From positions 868,001 through 932,000 of the forward strand of contig OZ251457.1 of NCBI GenBank assembly GCA_965242565.1: 64,000 nt of DNA, given 5' to 3'. A program made the position numbers and the translations under genes. Below are positions 34,139 to 40,739 of the stretch, piece after piece (positions within the stretch are counted from its first letter, which is position 1; each line of letters begins with the position of its first letter). The notes below the pieces were generated by a model. The model ran no database searches. It was not told the origin of the DNA and worked only from the letters and a program-made list of their open reading frames with translations. This DNA comes from CATQGW01 sp965242565. GTDB lineage: Bacteria; Chloroflexota; Dehalococcoidia; Bin125.

Positions 34139-34578
34139 GACGCCGCCTCTCCGACCGACTCTTCCAGCAGCTCGCCGTAGATCGACTCCACTTGCTCCTG
34201 CTGCGCTGTCCAGGCTTCCGCGTTCCAGATTTCCAGGCAGTCGCCCATGCCGGTGATCACGGTCGCGCCGTCGATGCCGTGCCGCTCGCGCATGCGCTGC
34301 GGAAGCAGGATGCGGCCCTGGCTGTCGAGTTGCACCTCGAAGGCTTGGGCGAAGAGGGCGCGCCGCACATCGCGCGCGGCCCTGCCTTGCCCCTGCGGAA
34401 TCCGCTGGGCGGCGACGGTCTCGAACTCGTCGGCCGGGTAGAGCTCGATCGAGGCGTCCGGCCCCGGCAGCAGGATACCGCCGCGCTCGAACCGGGCGCG
34501 GTAGCGCGCCGGGATCGCCAGGCGGCCCCGAGCATCGAGGTTGTGGTCGTATGAGCCGAGGAATCCGCTCTGTGCCAT
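34135..34578 (-). CDS. mraZ: transcriptional regulator MraZ
   Basis: 147 residues with two AbrB/SpoVT-like repeats: FLGSYDHNLDARGRLAIPAR near 6 and AFEVQLDSQGRILLPQRMRE near 78, each with the DxxGR signature. MraZ forms ring-shaped oligomers and controls the division-cell wall operon by binding TGGGN repeats in front of itself. ATG 34578 follows a GAGG site; the frame extends to 34668 without homology. Two TGGGG repeats lie upstream. Confidence 0.95.
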   Translation of the reverse strand: MAQSGFLGSYDHNLDARGRLAIPARYRARFERGGILLPGPDASIELYPADEFETVAAQRIPQGQGRAARDVRRALFAQAFEVQLDSQGRILLPQRMRERHGIDGATVITGMGDCLEIWNAEAWTAQQEQVESIYGELLEESVGEAAS

Positions 34579-34641
34579 GACAGCGCCTCGGTTCCCATTC
34601 GGCGGGGCGGCTCTGCGGGGAGCGCGGCTCCGTGCCGCATT

Positions 34642-34656
34642 CCCCATTTCACCCCA
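34642..34656 (-). promoter_or_regulatory. candidate MraZ operator
   Basis: On the minus strand, two TGGGG repeats with a 10-base period (TGGGGTGAAATGGGG) lie about 65-80 bases before the mraZ start, just downstream of the predicted -10. Known MraZ sites are TGGGN repeats with about 10-base spacing, so autoregulation is likely. A further TGGG occurs at 34594-34597. Confidence 0.65.
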
Positions 34657-34666
34657 CTTCCTGCTC

Positions 34667-34696
34667 ACCGTAGGGAGCGCGCGCCAAAGCGGTCAA
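34667..34696 (-). promoter_or_regulatory. predicted promoter of the mraZ operon
   Basis: Minus-strand TTGACC (34691-34696) and TACGGT (34667-34672) with an 18-base spacer. The -35 box matches 5 of 6; the -10 is weak. The MraZ-type repeats follow directly. Confidence 0.5.
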
Positions 34697-34711
34697 CGTA
34701 CGCGCCCGCCG

Positions 34712-34741
34712 CTATCCACACCACGCCGCGTATTGTCCACA
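34712..34741 (+). promoter_or_regulatory. two DnaA-box-like sites
   Basis: CTATCCACA at 34712-34720 and TTGTCCACA at 34733-34741, in the same orientation, start to start 21 bases (two helical turns). Each differs from TTATCCACA at one position; TTGTCCACA is a known DnaA box form in GC-rich bacteria. They sit between the divergent mraZ and MoaB/Mog promoters. Confidence 0.5.
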
Positions 34742-34745
34742 TACA

Positions 34746-34773
34746 GTTGATAAAACCTTGCGCGTCGTAACAT
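34746..34773 (+). promoter_or_regulatory. predicted promoter of the MoaB/Mog gene
   Basis: TTGATA (34746-34751), 16-base spacer, TAACAT (34768-34773). An ATG at 34772 overlaps this -10, which favours the downstream ATG at 34823 as the true start. Confidence 0.4.
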
Positions 34774-34822
34774 GCCGACACCCCAATTTGACCACCCGCG
34801 ATCATCGAAAGCGCCGAAATCG

Positions 34823-35308
34823 ATGCAGCACAGCTACCGCGCCGCCGTCCTCACACTGTCCGACAAGGGGTCTCGCAGCGAGCGAATTGACACATCGGGA
34901 CCTGCAATTTACGAGCGCCTTACGGCACTCGGCATCGCGCCCGAGCGCACCGAGATCATCCCCGACGACCCCGAAGGCATCGAAGCGACTCTGCGCCGCT
35001 GGGTGTCGGACGGCTTTGATCTGATCCTGACCACCGGCGGCACAGGCTTGGGTCCGCGCGACCACACGCCGGAGGCGACGCGGCGGGTGATCGAGCGGGA
35101 GGCGCCGGGCATCGCTGAGTTGATGCGCGCCGCGGGCCTGGCGCACACCCCGATGGCGGCGCTGAGCCGCGGCGTCGCTGGCGTCGCCGGAGGCACCCTG
35201 ATCATCAATCTGCCCGGCTCCGAAAAAGCCGTGCGCGAAAACATGGACGCCATCGAACCCATCCTCCCCCACGCCCTCCAACTCATCCGCGGCCAAACGG
35301 AGCACTAG
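34823..35308 (+). CDS. MoaB/MogA family molybdenum cofactor protein
   Basis: 161 residues of the MoCF-binding fold: YRAAVLTLSDKGSRSERIDT at the N terminus, LILTTGGTGLGPRDHTPEAT near 67 (the molybdopterin-binding loop), and GVAGVAGGTLIINLPGS near 120. The family adenylylates molybdopterin or inserts molybdate. MogA and MoaB cannot be separated here, and no other moa/moe genes are in the window. An upstream ATG at 34772 would add 17 unconserved residues. Confidence 0.9.
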   Translation: MQHSYRAAVLTLSDKGSRSERIDTSGPAIYERLTALGIAPERTEIIPDDPEGIEATLRRWVSDGFDLILTTGGTGLGPRDHTPEATRRVIEREAPGIAELMRAAGLAHTPMAALSRGVAGVAGGTLIINLPGSEKAVRENMDAIEPILPHALQLIRGQTEH

Positions 35309-35366
35309 CCGATCTGGACCGCCCGAGCTGAGCCGCAGACCGGACAAGCCGCGTACACTGCTTGCA

Positions 35367-37112
35367 ATGGCCCAACGCACCCTCTCCCGTTCCGTCGCCG
35401 ACGCTCGCCGACGCCTCGCCGCCGAATCCGGCCCCGTGCTCAAGGACTGGGGCGGGCGGCTGCCGATTGCGCTGGTCTACCCCAACTCCTACTACCTGGG
35501 GATGTCGAACCTGGGCCTCCAGGCCATCTACGCGCTGCTCAATGCGCGCCGCGAGATCGTCTGCGAGCGGGCGTTTTACGACCCGCCCAAGCCCGATCAG
35601 CGCGGCGACGATCCGTCGCTGGGGCCGGTGACCATCGAGTCGCAGCGCCCGCTGACCGACTTCCCGGTCGTGGCCTACACCCTCACCTACGAAATCGACT
35701 ACTACCACGTCGTCCGCTCCCTCCAGGCCGCCGGCATCGCGCCGCTGAGCGCTGAGCGCGACGAGGGCGCGCCGATCGTGATCGCGGGCGGCGCTGCCGT
35801 GATTACCAATCCGCTGCCGCTGGCGGACTGCTTCGACGCCTTTGTGATCGGCGAGGCGGAACCGATTCTCGATCAGCTGGCGGACTGTCTGGTGGAGTAC
35901 GCACACGCCCCCCGCGCCGAGCTGCTGGAGCGGCTCGCGCAGATCCCCGGCGTGTTCGTTCCGCTGATCGGTCCCGGCGCGAGCGGAGTTGAGCGGCAGT
36001 GGGTGCGCGACATCGGCACGACCGAGGCAGTCTCGCAGGTGCTGACCGACGAAACCGAGTTCAGCCACATGACGCTGATCGAGGCGGCGCGCGGCTGCGG
36101 GCGGGGCTGCCGCTTCTGCATCGCCGGTTATGTCTTCCGACCGCCCCGCTACCGCCCGCTCGGCTCGCTGATCGAGCAGGTACAGCGCGCGCTCGAACGC
36201 TCCGAGCGGGTCGGGCTGCTGGGCGCGGCGGTGGCGGATCACCCGGAGCTGGCCGAGCTGGCGACTGCCGCGGACCGGATGGGGGGGCGGGTGTCGGTTT
36301 CCTCGCTGCGGGTGGACAATCTGGCGCCGGAGCTGCTGGAGGTGCTGTCGCGCGGGGGCACGCGGACGGTGACGCTCGCGCCGGAAGCGGGCTCGGAGCG
36401 GATGCGCACGCGGATCAACAAGGAGGTCAGCGAGCAGCAGATTCTGGAGGCCGCCGACAAGGTGGGGCAAGCAGCGATGCGGCGGCTGAAGCTCTACTTC
36501 ATGATCGGGCTGCCGGATGAGGAGGACGAGGACGTAGAGCAAATGGCGGCGCTGGGGCGGGAGATCAAGCAGCGGCTGGACGCGGCCGGGCACGGCACGG
36601 AGCTGGTGATGAGCGTGGGGCCGCTGGTGCCAAAGCCGGCGACGGCTTACCAGGAGCTGGCGCAGTCGCCGGCGGCGTTGGTCAAGGATCGACAGCGCAT
36701 CCTCGAATCGGCCTTCCGCGGGACGGGCATCCGGCTGCGCGGCGACTCGCCGACCTGGGCGCGGATCGACGACATCTGCTCGCGCTCCGACCAGCGCCTG
36801 GCGCACGCGATTCTGGAGATGCAGCGCCCCTCGGCGGGCGAGTGGTTCCGCGCGGCGCGGGAGTGGGGACTGGACGGCGCGCAACCCTGGGGCGGCGGGG
36901 CGGTTCCCTGGTCCGTCGTCGAGACCGGCATCACCGACCGCTTCTTCCAGCGCGAGTGGAGCAAGCACGGGCGAGAGAAAGCGACGATTGACTGCCCGCC
37001 GCCGGAGATCGGCTGCAACCTCTGCGGCGTCTGCGGCGGCGAGGAGATTCCCTCCTACACCTCCGAGCCGACCATCATCCCGCTCGAACAGCTGACGGCG
37101 CCGACGGCGTGA
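35367..37112 (+). CDS. B12-binding-type radical SAM protein
   Basis: 581 residues. An N-terminal Rossmann-like region of the B12-binding type (RLPIALVYPNSYYLGMSNLG, about 30-50; VVAYTLTYEIDYYHVV; IVIAGGAAVITNPLPLADC) precedes a radical SAM domain with CGRGCRFC near residues 244-251, spacing CxxxCxxC. The C terminus has a Cys-rich patch CPPPEIGCNLCGVCGG that could bind another metal or cluster. It resembles the TIGR03960-type proteins of unknown reaction, often linked with rRNA or cell-envelope genes. A GTGA overlap couples it to yggS. Confidence 0.85.
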   Translation: MAQRTLSRSVADARRRLAAESGPVLKDWGGRLPIALVYPNSYYLGMSNLGLQAIYALLNARREIVCERAFYDPPKPDQRGDDPSLGPVTIESQRPLTDFPVVAYTLTYEIDYYHVVRSLQAAGIAPLSAERDEGAPIVIAGGAAVITNPLPLADCFDAFVIGEAEPILDQLADCLVEYAHAPRAELLERLAQIPGVFVPLIGPGASGVERQWVRDIGTTEAVSQVLTDETEFSHMTLIEAARGCGRGCRFCIAGYVFRPPRYRPLGSLIEQVQRALERSERVGLLGAAVADHPELAELATAADRMGGRVSVSSLRVDNLAPELLEVLSRGGTRTVTLAPEAGSERMRTRINKEVSEQQILEAADKVGQAAMRRLKLYFMIGLPDEEDEDVEQMAALGREIKQRLDAAGHGTELVMSVGPLVPKPATAYQELAQSPAALVKDRQRILESAFRGTGIRLRGDSPTWARIDDICSRSDQRLAHAILEMQRPSAGEWFRAAREWGLDGAQPWGGGAVPWSVVETGITDRFFQREWSKHGREKATIDCPPPEIGCNLCGVCGGEEIPSYTSEPTIIPLEQLTAPTA

Positions 37113-37792
37113 CCACGCATAGCGCAGCCATCGCCGAGCGCCTCGCCGCCGTCCAGGCCGAGATCGCCGCCGCCTGCGAGCGCGCCGACCGCGACCCTGC
37201 GGAGGTGCGCCTGATCGCCGTCTCCAAGACCCAACCCGCCGCCGCGATCGGCGAGGCGCTCGCCGCCGGGCACATCGATTTCGGCGAGAACCGCGTGCAG
37301 GAGGGACTCGGCAAGCTGGACGAGCTGGACGACTCGCCGGCGCGCATCCACCTGATCGGACATTTGCAGCGCAACAAGGCGCGCTTCGCAGGACGCTTCG
37401 CCTCCGTCCAGAGCATCGACAGCGTGCCGCTCGCCGCCGCCGTCTCGCGTCGGCTTGATGCCCCGCTGCCCGTGCTGCTTGAAGTCAATGTCGCCGGCGA
37501 GGCCTCCAAGCAGGGCTTCGGTCCGTCGGAACTGGAAGCCGCGCTGCGGGAGATCGCCGCGCTGCCTCATCTGGAGGTCGAAGGCCTGATGACGATCGCC
37601 CCGCTCGTCGCGGACGCCGAGGCGGTCCGCCCCGTCTTCCGCGCGCTGCGTGAAACGCGCGACGCGCTGGCCGGTGAGTGGGGGCTGCGGGAGCTGAGCA
37701 TGGGGATGTCCAACGATTACGCTGTAGCCATCGCGGAAGGCGCGACGATCGTGCGGATCGGTCGCGCGATCTTCGGCGAGCGGATCGGCTGA
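37109..37792 (+). CDS. yggS: YggS/PLPBP family pyridoxal phosphate homeostasis protein
   Basis: 227 residues, a single-domain PLP-binding TIM barrel. The PLP lysine is in RLIAVSKTQP near 35; IDFGENRVQEGLGKLDEL and IHLIGHLQRNKAR follow, and the C-terminal LSMGMSNDYAVAIAEG and TIVRIGRAIFGER bind phosphate. It helps keep free PLP in balance. GTG start overlaps the radical SAM stop. It precedes proC, a common pairing. Confidence 0.94.
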   Translation: MTTHSAAIAERLAAVQAEIAAACERADRDPAEVRLIAVSKTQPAAAIGEALAAGHIDFGENRVQEGLGKLDELDDSPARIHLIGHLQRNKARFAGRFASVQSIDSVPLAAAVSRRLDAPLPVLLEVNVAGEASKQGFGPSELEAALREIAALPHLEVEGLMTIAPLVADAEAVRPVFRALRETRDALAGEWGLRELSMGMSNDYAVAIAEGATIVRIGRAIFGERIG

Positions 37793-37797
37793 GCAGC

Positions 37798-38601
37798 GTG
37801 TCTCTGGGACGAATTGCGGTGATCGGCGGCGGGACAATGGGCGCGACCTTCGTGCGCGCCCTGACCGCTGCGGGTCTGGCCGAAACTGCCGATTTTCGGG
37901 TCTGCGAAGCCCTGCCCGCGCGGGCTCAAACCCTGCGCGACGAGCTCAGCCTCAGCGTCGTCGATTCGCTGCCCGAAGCGGTCGCCGACGCAGATCTCAT
38001 CTACCTCTCCGTCAAGCCGCAGGACCTCGGCTCGGTCAACGACGTTCACCTCAATCAGGAGCAGCTGGTCGTCTCGATTCTGGCCGGCATTCCGCTCGCG
38101 CAGGTGCAGGCCCAGCTCTCGCACCGACGGGTCGTGCGGGCGATGCCCAACACGCCCGCCCAGGTAGGGCGGGGCTACACCGTCTGGACCGCCGCCGAGG
38201 GCGTAACCGACGAGCAGCGCGATCTCGCCCGCCGCGCGCTCGGCGCGATGGGCCAGCAGCTCTACGTCGCCGACGAATCCGCCATCGACCGCGCCACCGC
38301 CGTCTCCGGCTCCGGACCCGCTTATGTCTTCATGATCCTCGAAGCGCTGACCGACGCCGCCGTGCAGATCGGCGTCGCTCGGGCCGACGCGCGGCGGATG
38401 GTGCTGCAGACGGTGATCGGCTCAGCGGAGTACGCCGCGGCGGCGGACGCGCATGTCGCCGAGTTGCGGGACCAAGTCACCTCTCCCGCCGGCACCACCG
38501 CCGCCGGCCTGCGCGTCCTCGAAGATCGCGGTCTGCGCGCCGCCCTGATCGAAGCCGTCGCCGCCGCGCACGCGCGCGCGCAAGCGCTGGGAGCCTCATG
38601 A
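37798..38601 (+). CDS. proC: pyrroline-5-carboxylate reductase
   Basis: Last step of proline synthesis, NAD(P)H dependent. 267 residues: RIAVIGGGTMGATFVRAL at the N terminus, LIYLSVKPQDL, VVRAMPNTPAQVGRGYTVW near 112, VSGSGPAYVFMILEALTDAA near 165 and QVTSPAGTTAAGLRVLE near 220, the ProC signature. GTG at 37798, five bases after the yggS stop; the frame continues upstream inside yggS without homology. Confidence 0.95.
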   Translation: MSLGRIAVIGGGTMGATFVRALTAAGLAETADFRVCEALPARAQTLRDELSLSVVDSLPEAVADADLIYLSVKPQDLGSVNDVHLNQEQLVVSILAGIPLAQVQAQLSHRRVVRAMPNTPAQVGRGYTVWTAAEGVTDEQRDLARRALGAMGQQLYVADESAIDRATAVSGSGPAYVFMILEALTDAAVQIGVARADARRMVLQTVIGSAEYAAAADAHVAELRDQVTSPAGTTAAGLRVLEDRGLRAALIEAVAAAHARAQALGAS

Positions 38602-38864
38602 GCGACGTCATCCAGGTCATCGCCGCCGTCATCCAGATCTACAGCTTCATCATCCTCGCCCGCGTGCTCATGAGCTGGGTGCCCATGTTCACCGGACGCC
38701 CGCTCGACCCCTACAACCCCATCGTCAACGCACTGCTCACCATCACCGAACCCATCCTCGCCCCCGTCCGACGCTTCACCACCTTCGGCATGATGGACTT
38801 CTCCCCGATCGTTGTGCTGCTCACCCTCACCATCGTCGCCCGCGTGCTCGTCGCGTCGGTCTGA
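38598..38864 (+). CDS. YggT family membrane protein
   Basis: 88 residues, two membrane helices (VIQVIAAVIQIYSFIILARV and SPIVVLLTLTIVARVLV) around the conserved loop YNPIVNALLTITEPILAPVR. YggT proteins occur beside yggS-proC and division genes in many bacteria and affect membrane or septum organisation; the mechanism is unknown. ATGA overlap with proC. Confidence 0.92.
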   Translation: MSDVIQVIAAVIQIYSFIILARVLMSWVPMFTGRPLDPYNPIVNALLTITEPILAPVRRFTTFGMMDFSPIVVLLTLTIVARVLVASV

Positions 38865-38872
38865 CCGCCGCC

Positions 38873-38914
38873 GCTCCACACAGGGCGCTCTACACAGGGC
38901 GCTCCACACAGGGG
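38873..38914. repeat. three tandem 14-bp repeats upstream of recA
   Basis: Units of the form GCTCCACACAGGGC at 38873-38886, 38887-38900 (one change) and 38901-38914. They end two bases before the recA -35 box. Confidence 0.75.
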
Positions 38915-38915
38915 G

Positions 38916-38944
38916 TTGACAACAGAACGCACGTATCAGACAAT
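38916..38944 (+). promoter_or_regulatory. predicted recA promoter with an SOS-box-like spacer
   Basis: Perfect -35 TTGACA (38916-38921), 17-base spacer, -10 GACAAT (38939-38944). The spacer contains GAACGCACGTAT (38925-38936), which resembles the GAAC-N4-GTTC LexA box of Gram-positive-type bacteria with two changes in the second half. A nearly identical motif lies at 63760-63774. Confidence 0.6.
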
Positions 38945-39049
38945 AGTTCCGTTCACCGCGGCGGGAGACTCCCACCGCCCGGTGAACACCACCACTCGCT
39001 CGAGGCCGATCGCTCGAGACAAGCCGCAAGAGGAAAGCAGGCAGGAACG

Positions 39050-40210
39050 ATGACCACCCAGCAGGAACTCCCCGCGCAGGAACAGGCCGCGCAGGAAACC
39101 GACGCGCCGCAGACGCCGCCGCAGGTCGAGGAACTGGTCAACGACATCGAGCGCCGCTTCGGCGCCGGCGCGCTGATGCGCCTCGGCGACGCCGGCGGCA
39201 TGGCCGTCGACGGCATCCCCACCGGCGCCCTCTCGCTCGATGTCGCCCTCGGCATCGGCGGGCTGCCCCGCGGACGCATCGTCGAAATCTACGGCCCCGA
39301 AAGCGCCGGCAAGTCCACCGTCGCCCAGCACGTAATCGCCGAAGCGCAGAAGCTCGGCGGACAGGCCGCCTACGTCGACGTCGAGCACGCCCTCGACCCC
39401 GAATTCGCCCAGCGCATCGGCATCGACACCCGCTCCCTGCTCGTCGCCCAGCCCGACACCGGCGAGCAGGCGCTCGAAATCGCCGAAGCCCTCGTCCGCA
39501 GCAACGCCATCGACGTGATCGTCGTCGACAGCGTCGCCGCACTCGTCCCCCGAGCCGAAATCGAAGGCGAAATGGGCGATGTCCAGGTCGGCCTCCAGGC
39601 CCGCCTCATGTCCCAGGCCCTCCGCAAACTCACCAGCGTCGTCGCCCGCTCCAAGGCCGTCCTGATCTTCATCAACCAGCTGCGCGAAAAAGTCGGCATC
39701 GTCTTCGGCAACCCCGAAACCACGCCCGGCGGGCGCGCCCTCAAGTTCTACTCCTCCGTCCGCATCGAACTGCGCCGCGCCGAGACGCTCAAGGACGGCC
39801 AGATTGTGATCGGCTCCCGCGTCAAAGCCAAAATCGTCAAGAACAAGGTCGCGCCTCCCTTCCGCACCGCGGAGTTCGACCTCATGTTCACCAGCGACGA
39901 GTACGGCATCAGCGGCGCCGGCTGCCTGCTCGACCTCGGCACCGAACCCGCCGCCCAGGGCGTCGACCCCGTGATCCGCAAAATGGGCACCTTCTACAAC
40001 TTCGGCGACACCCGCCTCGGCCAGGGCCGCGAGCGTTCCAAAGCGTTCCTGCGCGAACACCCCGACCTCGCCGGCGAAATCGAGGCCCTCATCCGCGAGC
40101 AGCGCGGCGTCCCCGCCGCCATCGACCTCACCGTCGCCGCAGACGACGAAACCACCCCCATCGAAAAACCCGCCCCCCGCAAGCGCGGCCGCCAATCCCG
40201 CAGCGCCTGA
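39050..40210 (+). CDS. recA: recombinase RecA
   Basis: Strand-exchange ATPase and LexA co-protease. 386 residues: Walker A GPESAGKST near 81 (Ala and Ser at positions that are usually Ser and Thr), YVDVEHALDPEFAQRIGID near 108, Walker B VIVVDSVAALVPRAEIEGEM near 150, MSQALRKLTSVVARS, FINQLREKVGIVFGNPE and GGRALKFYSSVRIELRR near 245. The C-terminal tail is Pro/Lys/Arg rich. The N terminus is about 25 residues longer than usual and Gln/Ala rich. recX is not adjacent but 7.4 kb downstream. Confidence 0.97.
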   Translation: MTTQQELPAQEQAAQETDAPQTPPQVEELVNDIERRFGAGALMRLGDAGGMAVDGIPTGALSLDVALGIGGLPRGRIVEIYGPESAGKSTVAQHVIAEAQKLGGQAAYVDVEHALDPEFAQRIGIDTRSLLVAQPDTGEQALEIAEALVRSNAIDVIVVDSVAALVPRAEIEGEMGDVQVGLQARLMSQALRKLTSVVARSKAVLIFINQLREKVGIVFGNPETTPGGRALKFYSSVRIELRRAETLKDGQIVIGSRVKAKIVKNKVAPPFRTAEFDLMFTSDEYGISGAGCLLDLGTEPAAQGVDPVIRKMGTFYNFGDTRLGQGRERSKAFLREHPDLAGEIEALIREQRGVPAAIDLTVAADDETTPIEKPAPRKRGRQSRSA

Positions 40211-40237
40211 CGCGCCGCGCCCGCGCCCCCTTCCGTC

Positions 40238-40376
40238 GCCCCAGACTTGATCTGGGGCCCATACGGCGGTCGTTCGCGGGACCAAGCCCCGGAGTGCCTG
40301 CAAACGGCGTTGGCGGGTTGCCCGGGCCTCTGTGCTGCGAAGGGGCTTGGGTATGGGTTCCAGATCAAGTCTGGAA
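40238..40376 (+). repeat. family B composite repeat, copy 1 (forward)
   Basis: A forward core (arms GCCCCAGA and TCTGGGGC around CTTGA, 40238-40258), a spacer, and an inverted core (arms TTCCAGA and TCTGGAA around TCAAG, 40358-40376). The core starts are 120 bases apart. An extra inverted core follows 86 bases later at 40444-40462. The whole stretch 40211-40739 between recA and the 1294-residue protein is made of these repeats and their debris; no gene was seen in it. Confidence 0.85.
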
Positions 40377-40443
40377 CGACGGAAAGGGAACGGCGTTGGC
40401 GGGTTGCTCGGGACTCTGTGCTGCAAAGGGGCTTGGGTATGGG

Positions 40444-40462
40444 TTCCAGATCAAGTCTGGAA
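40444..40462 (-). repeat. family B extra inverted core
   Basis: TTCCAGA-TCAAG-TCTGGAA hairpin core, 86 bases after the inverted core at 40358. The same 86-base step recurs at 45859/45945. Confidence 0.8.
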
Positions 40463-40539
40463 CGACGGAAAGGGAACGGCGCTGGCAGGACATCCCCAGC
40501 CCCCCGCTCCACCTCCAACCGCCCGCGCCCCCTTCCGTC

Positions 40540-40680
40540 ACCCCAGACTTGATCTGGGGCCCATACGGCGGTCGTTCGCGGGACGGAGTACCGAGCGGTC
40601 CTGCAAACGGCGTTGGCGGGTTGCCCGGGACTCTGTGCTGCGAACAGGCTTGGGTATAGGCCCCAGATCAAGTCTGGGGC
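40540..40680 (+). repeat. family B composite repeat, copy 2 (forward)
   Basis: Forward core at 40540-40560 (first base changed to A) and inverted GCCCC-type core at 40660-40680; start-to-start distance again 120. The inner edge CATACGGCGGTCGTTCGCGG matches copy 1. Confidence 0.85.
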
Positions 40681-40739
40681 GACGGATCCTGGGTACAGCG
40701 GCGGGCGGCGAATGCCGCCCGCCGCGCGGGGGGCGCGCC

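Noticed and set aside
35283..36968. 561-codon minus-strand frame
   Set aside because: Opposite the radical SAM gene, whose CxxxCxxC motif and coupling to yggS are clear.
40238..40680. Possible CRISPR array
   Set aside because: Repeats alternate in orientation, are palindromic with fixed 120 and 86 spacing, and spacers are related to each other; no cas genes.
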